From an uncultured Lachnospiraceae bacterium (lineage in GTDB: Bacteria; Bacillota; Clostridia; Lachnospirales; Lachnospiraceae), in assembly GCA_910579865.1 (NCBI GenBank), contig CAJTXA010000014.1:1-64000 (forward strand): a stretch of 64,000 nucleotides of DNA. The letters are read 5' to 3'. The position numbers and the translations under genes are program-made. Positions 17,380 through 26,435 of the stretch are shown piece by piece (the first letter of the stretch is position 1; every line of letters begins with the position of its first letter). The notes beneath the pieces were generated by a model. It was not told the origin of the DNA and did not search any database. It saw only the letters and a program-made list of their open reading frames with translations.

Positions 17380-19356
17380 TTACAGCCAATAAGACTGAAA
17401 TGTTATTATCATATGCAACCATAAAAGCAAAACAATATAGTAAAAATATCGCTCTCTATAAATACGCCTTTGAAACTCTTTTGTACCTTTATTATTGCTT
17501 AGTCCTATTCCTATTATAGGAATTATTGGTAGCAAGTATCTTCCCTGTACTCCTTGAATTTTTCCTAATGTAGCAGAATAAAATACAGCTAATATAACTC
17601 CCCACATTCCTAAACCTAAGAATAAAAACCAAGACTTTTCCATTTTTGTTTCTTCTTTACTTTGACATAATCCAAAATATCCTACTACAATTAAATAAGG
17701 AATCAACAACGCCTTACTATATCGATAAGTTAATCCAGAAGATAAATCTTCTACAAATGTTTCAAAAAAAGTTTGTACAATTTCATTTACTACTTTTATT
17801 GGATGCATGAATAAATACCATATAAGTGAAGTCGTATCACCTCCATTTGTACTATATGATAAAAGCCATTTGCTGCTTAAAAAGTAAATTCCACTTGCTA
17901 TCATAATTAAAGCAAAACTATAAAATAAGCGTTTTATCCATATCATAATTCTATTTTCATGTTCTTTCATACAAAATTTTTTATAATTAACTGATAGTAA
18001 GCTTAATGCACATAAGATATAGGGTAATTTAATCAAAGCAATTCCTATTAAGATAATTAACAACTTTCCAAACACTTTTTTTTGAAAAAAATGCAACTCT
18101 TCTGATTCTACTACCTTTATCATATAAGCAATAAAAAGCACCACTAAACTAAATAAAAAGGAATCTGTAGAACATGTACTACGTAAAAAGACTAATCCTG
18201 GTAAAAAATATAAAATAGCAAATAAATGTTGATATTTCTGGTTTTGTTTTAAAGCCAATATAAACAATATAGTAGAACACACTACATTTCCCAAACGAGC
18301 CATATAATAAATTCCTAATGCGTTAAACTGAAATAACTTTGCTATCCAAATAAATATTATTTGTGGAAGATATGCAACTGGACTTATCCCATTTGTTCCC
18401 TGATATGGGATTGTTAACTTTTCATTTGAAATTTCTTTCTTTAAACTTTCTAAATATTTAGGTAAAAAGATTGTCCAGTTTGTTTCTTTTGTCCAATGTT
18501 CTCCACTTTTTGTACCAATCAATTTTAAATCAACAATTTCCTTTTCTATTCTACACTCTGGTATTTCTCGATCATAATACTTTTCTCCCCCTCCATATGT
18601 CTTACAAATAACTACTCCCTCTGAAATCGTATAAGCTCGTGCAAAATGACGTAATTCATCTGGTGCGGTATAGGGTGCTACTATTAAAATCGCCATTATC
18701 CCTACTAATAAAGCTAGTATTGTAAAACGATAAATAAATTTTTTCACTTTCCATAACAAAAAAAGTAAGCAAATAAAACCAATTGATATACTAAATACAA
18801 CGCTTAAATACCAACTATGATATAGATTTTGACACACTTGTTTATGATAAAGTTGATTATCTTTATCTACTGTAACAAAAATACTGCCTGTTACTCTAGA
18901 ATCTAATTTCAAACGATACTCTTTACCATTTTTCATTTCATAATTTGATAAATCTAATTCTATTATTTTATTTTGGCGAATATTTTCTATATCTATCTTT
19001 CCATTACATACTAACTTACTTGTTTCATTCTCTATAATTTCATAAGAAATTTCATTATCAACTTCTAAAATCGATTCTTGTTGGACAAATATAATATATT
19101 TATTTAATTTTTCTGCAACAGGAATCATTAAAAATTCATATTCTCCATTTATAATTTCTATTTCTTTTACATCTTCCCGTTCTAATGAATATTCAATAAC
19201 GTCTTTTGTATAAATTTTTGTTACTATATTAAATACAGAAAAAACCAAAAATACTAAAAGTAATAACAACATTCCAATTTCCGTATAACTAATTTTTTCT
19301 TCTACAATAAATTTATTTATTTTTTTTACTTGATTTTGCATAAAAAACACATCCAT
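17380..19356 (-). CDS. DUF2142 membrane protein, probable GT-C glycosyltransferase
   Basis: The 658-residue protein has an N-terminal membrane segment, an extracytoplasmic beta-rich part of about 130 residues, then about ten membrane segments. The family motif appears as APYTAPDELRHFARAYTISEGVV, right after the second membrane segment. Acidic residues in that loop match the metal-binding site of GT-C enzymes. The likely role is transfer of a sugar from the lipid carrier made by the neighbouring GT2/DUF2304 pair on the outer membrane face. Confidence 0.75.
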   Translation of the reverse strand: MDVFFMQNQVKKINKFIVEEKISYTEIGMLLLLLVFLVFSVFNIVTKIYTKDVIEYSLEREDVKEIEIINGEYEFLMIPVAEKLNKYIIFVQQESILEVDNEISYEIIENETSKLVCNGKIDIENIRQNKIIELDLSNYEMKNGKEYRLKLDSRVTGSIFVTVDKDNQLYHKQVCQNLYHSWYLSVVFSISIGFICLLFLLWKVKKFIYRFTILALLVGIMAILIVAPYTAPDELRHFARAYTISEGVVICKTYGGGEKYYDREIPECRIEKEIVDLKLIGTKSGEHWTKETNWTIFLPKYLESLKKEISNEKLTIPYQGTNGISPVAYLPQIIFIWIAKLFQFNALGIYYMARLGNVVCSTILFILALKQNQKYQHLFAILYFLPGLVFLRSTCSTDSFLFSLVVLFIAYMIKVVESEELHFFQKKVFGKLLIILIGIALIKLPYILCALSLLSVNYKKFCMKEHENRIMIWIKRLFYSFALIMIASGIYFLSSKWLLSYSTNGGDTTSLIWYLFMHPIKVVNEIVQTFFETFVEDLSSGLTYRYSKALLIPYLIVVGYFGLCQSKEETKMEKSWFLFLGLGMWGVILAVFYSATLGKIQGVQGRYLLPIIPIIGIGLSNNKGTKEFQRRIYRERYFYYIVLLLWLHMIITFQSYWL

Positions 19357-19410
19357 TTCTTCTAGCCTTATATTTACTCAAATCCCAAAAATATGCAAAA
19401 TGAAATATCG

Positions 19411-22074
19411 TTATCTATTTCTATTTTTTAATCTATAAAATAAATTTCTTATTTTCATTTTCCCTGGAAAATGTAAACCAGCTATTTTTTTTGCTACAGT
19501 ATATGTTGCTGAACTTTCAATTCGCTTTAACTCTTGTTCTTTTTCTTTTAGTATTTTAACCTCTTCCACACTAATTTTTGTTTTTTCTCTACTTCCTAAT
19601 ACAGTATAAACAGGAAAAAGAATACTCTTTTTCTGTTCTATAGAAAGCTCTTCACTCTTCCACTCCCCACCAGAATATATTTCATATAACTTTTGATAGT
19701 CTTCTACCATCTCTTTTACATTCCGCAGTTCTAACTGTTCTACCCATTGCTTGATTCTTTTATATTCCATTTCATCTTGAGAAATTCTATCAATCAACTC
19801 CAATATTTCTTTCCAAGAAGTATCAACAGGTACACTCCAACCGCACTGTAATTTTTTCATTCTCTCTTTTAAAGCACCTATCTCTGTTACTAATACAGGC
19901 ACTTTACAAAGTAATGATTCCGACAATGTATAACAAAATGTTTCTGGCCAAATAGGAAGAATACATACCAAATCAATCTGAAACCCTTTTAAAAGATAAT
20001 TTAAATCTTCTCTGTTATAACTTCCTGTTTTTATTAGATTTTTTTGTTTTAAATCTCGAAGTTTGTCATAACCAATATCCCCAAAAATAAACCAGTTTAT
20101 ATTATTTGAAGAATTGACAATCAAATCGTATGCTATCTTTGCTCCTTTTGCTACACTAAGTCCACCAATAAATGCAATATGAAACTGTTCTTTTTCATAT
20201 TTCTTTTCCTTTTGTATATGATAGACCTCTCCATTTGTTTTTATTTCTTCTTTATTTTGTATCAATATACGAACTTTTAAATCTCCCTCTGCTGCTTCTT
20301 GAATTGGCATACATAGGTTTATTCCAGAATAACGTTTCCTAAGATCCCCCTGTGTTACATCATCACGTATTAATCTCTTTGCCTTAAATAGACTTCTCTT
20401 TTGGTTGCTGTCTTTTACTTCAATCCAGATATTGCACTTTAACATATCTTGTCCGTCTTCAAATGCCCATCCTCTCATCAGCAAAGAACCATCTCTTTTT
20501 ATCTGTAACTCCTCAATATATGTTTTTACATTCTGTGTTACAATCACTTGTTCCAATTTTAGCTCTTTCTCTTCTTCATAAAATTTATCTGATCCATGTT
20601 CGATTACACAAATTTTATTCTCTAGTTCAGGAAAGTAAGAAAGAATAATTTCTTTTGCACTCTGAGCAGGAACCACAATTTGTACGGATTTCTGTAATAC
20701 TTCTCTGTTCTTTCTTCGCCATATTGCTAAATAATTGACCTTACTACAAATATTTAGATTTTCTCTTAAACACTTTTCGCAAGTGGCCTGATTTTCTTTT
20801 CCAATACATATTTGCTCTTTATAATCTAACATTTTTACATTAGGACATGCAAAATAGTAGTCATGCAGTGTTGTAATAACTGGAATTTTTCTTTCTTCTG
20901 CTGCATAAAACATTTCTAAAGACAAAGTATCTGTATGATGGATATGAATTCTTTCAATTTCAAAAATAGTAAGAATACTCCTATATAATTTTCCCAATTT
21001 TTTATCCGAAAATATTGGATATTCCTCTTTTTCCCCTATATAATAACGGTACAAAATTTCCTTTTCTTTCGCATATATTGTAAGATTTAGATAGTCTCGA
21101 TCTCTTGCAAGAACAAAAACATTGTATTCTTCTCTCAATATCATCGCTAAATCTTTTACATGAAGTTGTGTCCCTCCACGGTTATCACTAGCATCTTCTC
21201 TAAAATCAGAACGCACCAAATACAATACATTTTTCTTGTTCTTCCATAACTCTATAAAATTTTTAATATTATCAAATATCCCTTTATTTGGATTTGTCAT
21301 ACAATGAATATGAGTCCTTCTCACTTCGATTGGATAACGCTGTTCCAAAATTTTTTCATGCTGCTGAATATATCTCATCTTCTCATCACTCACAAAAGAA
21401 CTTGTTCCCTTATGGTAGATAAAGGTTGTATCACACATCACATGAGAATAGCCTGCCTGTATTGCACGATAGCAAAAATCATTTTCTTCCCCATAACCCC
21501 TCTCAAACGTTTTCGCATCAAAGTCTCCAATATCTTCTATCACTTCACGTTTTATGAGCATACAAAATCCATGTGCTGTTGGAATAATTGGATACTCCTT
21601 TGTACTTGCTTTTTCTACAATTTGTGCTATATCATTGAGTTCCATTCCCTCTGGTATCTCATTTTCTTCACAGAAATTTGGAATAGAACATAAAGTAGCA
21701 TTATTGGACAATGGGGTCACTGTCCCGATTCTACTATCACTGTAGGCACAGTCTAGCATCTTCTCCACCCAATTTGGTGTTACTATGGTATCTGAATTTA
21801 ATAAAATCACATCATGATCTGATTGAGACATACCAATATTAATATTTGCAGAAAACCCTTTATTTTCCTCATTATGAATCACTTGAATATTGGAATCTGC
21901 TAGTTGATCCAAATAAGGTTTGATCCTTTGATCTGGACTTTTGTCATTCACTAAAATTAAAGTATGTACAGATAAATCTGTATACTTTTTTATACTGTCT
22001 ATACAAAGCTGCAAATCTTCATATGCATTATAAATCGGAATTATAATATCTACTGTCCCCACATTCATTTCCAT
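19411..22074 (-). CDS. Two-domain glycosyltransferase, GT2 fused to GT4
   Basis: An N-terminal GT2 domain (DIIIPIYNAYEDLQLCID, VNDKSPD, a DTIV metal site) covers about residues 1-260. A GT4-type GT-B part follows, with RGGTQLHVKDLAMIL and later HIAFIGGLSVAKGAKIAYDL and WPETFCYTLSES. A short insertion near residues 510-600 separates the two GT-B halves. It can add two different sugars in one polypeptide. The start is placed at 22074 (MEMNVGTVD), preceded by GGAG with six-base spacing. An ATG at 22113 in the same frame overlaps the upstream gene and has no good ribosome site. Confidence 0.82.
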   Translation of the reverse strand: MEMNVGTVDIIIPIYNAYEDLQLCIDSIKKYTDLSVHTLILVNDKSPDQRIKPYLDQLADSNIQVIHNEENKGFSANINIGMSQSDHDVILLNSDTIVTPNWVEKMLDCAYSDSRIGTVTPLSNNATLCSIPNFCEENEIPEGMELNDIAQIVEKASTKEYPIIPTAHGFCMLIKREVIEDIGDFDAKTFERGYGEENDFCYRAIQAGYSHVMCDTTFIYHKGTSSFVSDEKMRYIQQHEKILEQRYPIEVRRTHIHCMTNPNKGIFDNIKNFIELWKNKKNVLYLVRSDFREDASDNRGGTQLHVKDLAMILREEYNVFVLARDRDYLNLTIYAKEKEILYRYYIGEKEEYPIFSDKKLGKLYRSILTIFEIERIHIHHTDTLSLEMFYAAEERKIPVITTLHDYYFACPNVKMLDYKEQICIGKENQATCEKCLRENLNICSKVNYLAIWRRKNREVLQKSVQIVVPAQSAKEIILSYFPELENKICVIEHGSDKFYEEEKELKLEQVIVTQNVKTYIEELQIKRDGSLLMRGWAFEDGQDMLKCNIWIEVKDSNQKRSLFKAKRLIRDDVTQGDLRKRYSGINLCMPIQEAAEGDLKVRILIQNKEEIKTNGEVYHIQKEKKYEKEQFHIAFIGGLSVAKGAKIAYDLIVNSSNNINWFIFGDIGYDKLRDLKQKNLIKTGSYNREDLNYLLKGFQIDLVCILPIWPETFCYTLSESLLCKVPVLVTEIGALKERMKKLQCGWSVPVDTSWKEILELIDRISQDEMEYKRIKQWVEQLELRNVKEMVEDYQKLYEIYSGGEWKSEELSIEQKKSILFPVYTVLGSREKTKISVEEVKILKEKEQELKRIESSATYTVAKKIAGLHFPGKMKIRNLFYRLKNRNR

Positions 22075-22100
22075 AGTCTTCTCCATCCCATTCTTATTTG

Positions 22101-23405
22101 TCAATAAAACCACTTTATAGCTATTTTCTTTATTAACTTCACTATCTGAATTAATGTCTTCTCATACCATATTTTTATCTTAGATTCTGCTGTCTTATCT
22201 ATGTTTTCTATTACTTCTGCCTTTATTCCTTCTGTTTCAAATACTCTTTCATTATCTGATAAAACCTTTGCGCCTAATCTTTTTTCCATTCTCCAATCAT
22301 TAATTCTATGTTTTAATCGAATTGGATTTTCCATTAATTCTTCTAATTCTTCTTTCCTATTTAATACAATTCCATTCCCATTTTTTCTTACCATTGCAGC
22401 AATATTTCCACTATCTGCATTTGTAATTATAAATAAATTTGCTGCCAGACATTCATAATATACATAACTATAAGTTTCTGGACAGATCGACCACAAAATT
22501 GCACATGTTATCTTTAATTTTCGCAAAGCGTTTAACATGGCATCTTTTCCATCCTTTTGAAAACTTATTTTTATATTTTTTTCTGCATATTTGATGTCTT
22601 TTCCCATTCCAATATAATAGGTTTGATAACCATTTGCTAATTTCTTATCTAAGTATAATTTTTTCCATATATTCCAGCCCTTCAAATATAACTGCTGTCC
22701 AATATAAGCTATTTTGATAGGTTGTGTTGCTTGGATATACTCTAAATTTTCTTGATACTCGCCTTTTAATATCAAATGAGGTACTATTTCTTTCTCAAGT
22801 TTTAAATTTGGATATGCCTTACTCCATAACTGTTCTGCATGTTCAGATGGAAATATTAATTGTATTCTTCTTTGATAATTTTGAAAAAATTGCATCATTT
22901 TTATCACATGTAATTTCACATCTGGATAACTCTTGCAGCTTTTGCATTTTTCCTCCTGATATCCCTCTTCTCCGCAAAATTTCTCATAATTCTTCAGTAA
23001 AAAACATTGTGGGCATATGGTATAATAGTCATGAATTATAACCTGAATCGTTCCCTTTGTTCCATTTAATACATAATATAAATCAGGAAAATATATATTT
23101 AACAGATGATGAATTGTAATACTTTGTAATTGATAATTATTCTTTTGCAGTTTTAACAAGGCTTTCCATAATTCTTTTGTTGTATAAAGACCACAATTTT
23201 TATCATCTGCAATAACCTCCCATACATGAGCTAAGATATAACGTTTTTTTACTCTTGCTAACTGAGGGAATAAAAAAATATAGGAGATTTTGTTGCATTT
23301 TAGCTTTTCTTTTTGTGCAAGAACAGCCTTATCTACTCCCCCTATTCCAGTCTGATAATTATTATATGCAATTGACAAAATATAAGTTTTATTTTGTATC
23401 TGCAT
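22101..23405 (-). CDS. Divergent GT4-like glycosyltransferase
   Basis: The 434-residue protein has a glycine-rich N-terminus (NYQTGIGGVDKAVLAQK) and an IIHDYYTICPQC block. A second Rossmann half has KIAYIGQQLYLKGWNIWKKL and ALRKLKITCAILWSICPETYSYVYYECLAA, the usual GT-B donor-site region. A four-Cys group (CPQC, CKSC) is present. It overlaps the GT2-GT4 gene frame slightly. The donor is unknown, and identity to the family is moderate. Confidence 0.7.
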   Translation of the reverse strand: MQIQNKTYILSIAYNNYQTGIGGVDKAVLAQKEKLKCNKISYIFLFPQLARVKKRYILAHVWEVIADDKNCGLYTTKELWKALLKLQKNNYQLQSITIHHLLNIYFPDLYYVLNGTKGTIQVIIHDYYTICPQCFLLKNYEKFCGEEGYQEEKCKSCKSYPDVKLHVIKMMQFFQNYQRRIQLIFPSEHAEQLWSKAYPNLKLEKEIVPHLILKGEYQENLEYIQATQPIKIAYIGQQLYLKGWNIWKKLYLDKKLANGYQTYYIGMGKDIKYAEKNIKISFQKDGKDAMLNALRKLKITCAILWSICPETYSYVYYECLAANLFIITNADSGNIAAMVRKNGNGIVLNRKEELEELMENPIRLKHRINDWRMEKRLGAKVLSDNERVFETEGIKAEVIENIDKTAESKIKIWYEKTLIQIVKLIKKIAIKWFY

Positions 23406-23427
23406 GTTATAATCGCTCTCCTCTTCC

Positions 23428-24333
23428 TTACAACTTCCCTAATAAAACTAAAATCCTATACACCATCCTTTGTTCTTTTCCTTGTCTTCCTATTCTGCTG
23501 TCCTTTAGCAAACGCCATTTCCCTATGATACTATCTCTGGACTTCAAAACTTTATCTGCCATCTTTTGTTGTTCAAAAGAAAGTGGTACGATCTTTTTTA
23601 ACATCTCTACTTGCTGGTATACCTGGCCTCTCTTTTTTCTTAGTTCACAAATTCGATGAAAAAACAATGTTTTTTTCTTTACCATTGTTCCATGCACATT
23701 TTTTGCATGTTGCCGATACAAAAGATAGGATTTTTGATCATACCACACTTCTCCTAATGTAGAAGCAATCAAATAAATCCACCAATCATGCATAATTACA
23801 TTCTCTGGAAGATACCTGCATACCTCTGTCAACAATGCCTGATTCATCATACACGTACAACCTGTACAAATATTTTCTACTAATGCATTTCCAAAGGAAG
23901 GCAGCCGTTTTGCAGGCTCTTTTATTTCCGAAGAAATTGGAGAAAGTTTTGCATCAACTAAAGTTTTATTTCCTGCATATAAAAAAGGAATCTTTTTTTT
24001 ATTTGCTTCCATTACTCGAACTGCTGCACTTACTTTATTCGGCAGCCAGTAATCGTCTTGATCCGCCAATGCATAGTATTCTGCCTTTCCATTTGCTTCT
24101 TTGCACAATTCAAAAAAGCTCTTCCAAACCCCGATATTATCCCCTACAATTAAAGTAATATTGTTATACTCCTTCTGGTATTCTCTAATAATCTCTATAG
24201 TGGCATCTGTTGAACCATCATCTCTTATTAATAGAAATTGATTTGCATAACTTTGCCTTTGGATACTGTCTAACTGCTCCCTTATATAGTTTTCTCCATT
24301 ATAGGTTGACATCAATATCAGGACTTTTTTCAT
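23428..24333 (-). CDS. Family 2 glycosyltransferase
   Basis: Its MSTYNGENYIREQLDSI, RDDGSTDATIEI and ALADQDDYWLPNK motifs are those of rhamnosyl- or galactosyltransferase-like GT2 enzymes of about 300 residues. ENICTGCTCMMNQALL follows, the usual acceptor-site GCT. Its start lies 35 bp inside the end of the upstream GT4 gene, indicating translational coupling. Confidence 0.87.
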   Translation of the reverse strand: MKKVLILMSTYNGENYIREQLDSIQRQSYANQFLLIRDDGSTDATIEIIREYQKEYNNITLIVGDNIGVWKSFFELCKEANGKAEYYALADQDDYWLPNKVSAAVRVMEANKKKIPFLYAGNKTLVDAKLSPISSEIKEPAKRLPSFGNALVENICTGCTCMMNQALLTEVCRYLPENVIMHDWWIYLIASTLGEVWYDQKSYLLYRQHAKNVHGTMVKKKTLFFHRICELRKKRGQVYQQVEMLKKIVPLSFEQQKMADKVLKSRDSIIGKWRLLKDSRIGRQGKEQRMVYRILVLLGKL

Positions 24334-25465
24334 CTTCTTTGTACCCCATTATTTTATAACTTCTATATTTTTCTAATAACCGAATACTTTGCTTAACACT
24401 ATTGTATCTTTCTGGCAAATATCCACATCTTCCTTTTCCCTTCCAATGGAGTACAGCATCCCGCCATTTTTTTTTATCTTCCTTTAATTTTATATAGTCT
24501 GTATACTCTGTTTTTACTTCCTTTGTTACTTCGGAAGAAATAACACAAGGAAGACCAGAAGCCTGTGCTTCTAATACAGATATAGGTACTCCTTCATATC
24601 TAGAAGGCAATAAAAAAACATCCATTGCCTGCATATAGTCTTCTACATTTGGAACAACTCCAAGTAATTTTACTGCTTGCTCTAAATGATATTTTTCTAT
24701 CAGTTTTTCAATTTCTTGTCGTTCTTCCCCTTCCCCTAACAATAATAAACAAGTATTTTTTTCTTTTTTATTGATCTCTGCAAATATCTGAATTAAAAAT
24801 TTTTGGTTTTTTTGGTAACAAAAACGCCCCACATGTCCGATTACAAATTTTCCTTCTGCTTGAATGTTCTTTCTTACTACCTTCCTGACTTCTTTTCTAT
24901 ACCGGAAGCACTCTGCATCAACTACATTGTTCATCAGATACACATGAGAGCAATTTTTTCCATATAAATATTGTGCTGCTTTTTTTCCACAAGCCATATA
25001 TTGATTGGCATACCAGATTCCAATTTTAGATAAAATCCGATTTCTAATCTGCTTCCACCATTGATCGGCTGCTTGTGAATTATGACTATGCAAAATTCTT
25101 ACTGGTACATTCGCTTTTTTCGCAGCAGAAAAATAAAATGCTGCTGCATTTGGCACATGTCCATGAATAATTTGATATTCTGTATGTTCTTTAAAAAATT
25201 TCTCTAATTTCCAACAATATTCTAAAGCATATTTCATTCGAAGAGGCGGCATCAAAAAGATACGAGAATTATTGTTTTCTAATTCCTGTTTTATTGGTTC
25301 CTCTACTTCTTCATTTACCATAAAATCAAATATAACAAGATTGGTTTGATTTTTATGTTGTAATCTTTGAATCGCACGATAATAATTTAATACCACAGAT
25401 GCAACTCCACTTCCTACATTCAAGGTATCTAGTATCTGCAAAACTCTTGTTTCCATCTTTAACAC
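24299..25465 (-). CDS. Family 4 glycosyltransferase (EpsF-like)
   Basis: The 388-residue GT-B enzyme starts with LQILDTLNVGSGVASVVLNY and contains VRILHSHNS. A C-terminal donor domain has IGHVGRFCYQKNQKFLIQ, LLLLGEGEE and the EX7E motif in SRYEGVPISVLEAQASGLPCV. It resembles the EpsF/CapM group that acts on undecaprenyl-linked intermediates in exopolysaccharide synthesis. It is the second glycosyltransferase gene from the operon's 5' end. Confidence 0.87.
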   Translation of the reverse strand: MLKMETRVLQILDTLNVGSGVASVVLNYYRAIQRLQHKNQTNLVIFDFMVNEEVEEPIKQELENNNSRIFLMPPLRMKYALEYCWKLEKFFKEHTEYQIIHGHVPNAAAFYFSAAKKANVPVRILHSHNSQAADQWWKQIRNRILSKIGIWYANQYMACGKKAAQYLYGKNCSHVYLMNNVVDAECFRYRKEVRKVVRKNIQAEGKFVIGHVGRFCYQKNQKFLIQIFAEINKKEKNTCLLLLGEGEERQEIEKLIEKYHLEQAVKLLGVVPNVEDYMQAMDVFLLPSRYEGVPISVLEAQASGLPCVISSEVTKEVKTEYTDYIKLKEDKKKWRDAVLHWKGKGRCGYLPERYNSVKQSIRLLEKYRSYKIMGYKEDEKSPDIDVNL

Positions 25466-25481
25466 CAGACCTCTCTGAATC

Positions 25482-26240
25482 TTATAAATACTTTATCCCA
25501 CTTCTTATAATATGGTTTCCCATATAATAAAGGGCTTGTAACCTTTTCATTCCCAGATAACGAAACACGCCATATGTCATTGGAAACGTTTTCCATTTGT
25601 TTCTGGATTTTCCTTCTAAAGTTAATCTGGTTTTCAAAAGTGGTTCATTGATTCCACAGGCTTTTTTATATTTTTTTAAAATTCGAAGCCATGTTAGATA
25701 ATCTTCATGTACTTCATCATGTTCCATTGGAAACTCTTTTGCAATTTCTGCTCTTATTAACACAGAAGAACAAGCAATACTATTATGATGCAATAGTTCT
25801 CGATAAGTAAGTTTTTCCTTTACTTCAATCTTTTTACCAGTTTTGCTTCCATCTTCTGTATACAGCTCTCTTCCGGTATAACAAAGAATTGATTTATTTT
25901 TTCTTATACAATCCAACTGCTTTTCTAGTTTACAAAAATCCCACCAATCATCTGCATCTAAAAATGCAATATACTCTCCTTTTGCCATTGTAACGCCACG
26001 GTTTCTGGATTGACTGACACCTTGTCTTTTTTTATTCTTTCTATAATATACAATCCCTTTTTTTCTATACCTGTCTATTTTTCTTTCTGTATCATCTGTG
26101 GAAGCATCATCAATAATAATAATCTCCGTCTTTACAGACTGTTTTAATACGGATTTAATCGCCTGTTCGATATAATTCCCACAGTTATAAGTTGGTATAA
26201 TTACTGAAACCAGTTCTTCTTGCATCTTCTTATTTCTCAT
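25482..26240 (-). CDS. Family 2 glycosyltransferase, first glycan gene after the TnpB-like gene
   Basis: The 252-residue GT2 has VSVIIPTYNCGNYIEQAI, IIDDASTDDTER and AFLDADDWW. ATG 26240 has no good ribosome site nearby: the only purine-rich GAGAGG lies about 20 bases upstream, inside the end of the structured region at 26270-26435. A second in-frame ATG five codons in (MQEELVS) is preceded by AGAAG. This weak, RNA-structure-adjacent start makes post-transcriptional control possible. Confidence 0.85.
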   Translation of the reverse strand: MRNKKMQEELVSVIIPTYNCGNYIEQAIKSVLKQSVKTEIIIIDDASTDDTERKIDRYRKKGIVYYRKNKKRQGVSQSRNRGVTMAKGEYIAFLDADDWWDFCKLEKQLDCIRKNKSILCYTGRELYTEDGSKTGKKIEVKEKLTYRELLHHNSIACSSVLIRAEIAKEFPMEHDEVHEDYLTWLRILKKYKKACGINEPLLKTRLTLEGKSRNKWKTFPMTYGVFRYLGMKRLQALYYMGNHIIRSGIKYL

Positions 26241-26269
26241 TTTCTTATTTTTATTTCATACCTCTCAGC

Positions 26270-26435
26270 ACAACTAAACCTGTTAAAATCGGTTTTTCTT
26301 TATTCGTGCACTCTGTCCCTTCCGCAAAAGTTCCAGAAGCAGGAACGGGCGGTGCTGTACCCAAAGTACAAATGCAGGTTTTTCCTTTCACCTATACTTT
26401 TTTGCCGTTTCCAGCGCTTTTCTCTATATTTGCAC
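26270..26435 (-). ncRNA. Candidate structured RNA (omega-RNA-like) at the 3' end of the TnpB-like gene
   Basis: Directly after the TnpB-like stop codon lies a non-coding stretch richer in G and C than its surroundings. It can fold into CCGC/GCGG (26322-26325 with 26349-26352) enclosing GTTCC/GGAAC (26330-26334 with 26342-26346), and a separate TGTAC/GTACA hairpin (26356-26370). Active TnpB genes carry their guide (omega) RNA in exactly this position, with the guide starting beyond the scaffold. If so, the guide would begin just upstream of the first glycosyltransferase codon. The position and folding are seen in the sequence. The RNA identity is inference. Confidence 0.45.

Noticed and set aside
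26240..26262. Specific guide target for the putative omega-RNA within the window
   Set aside because: The candidate guide is A-rich and low in complexity. By eye no convincing match with a constant flanking motif could be separated from background AT-rich sequence.
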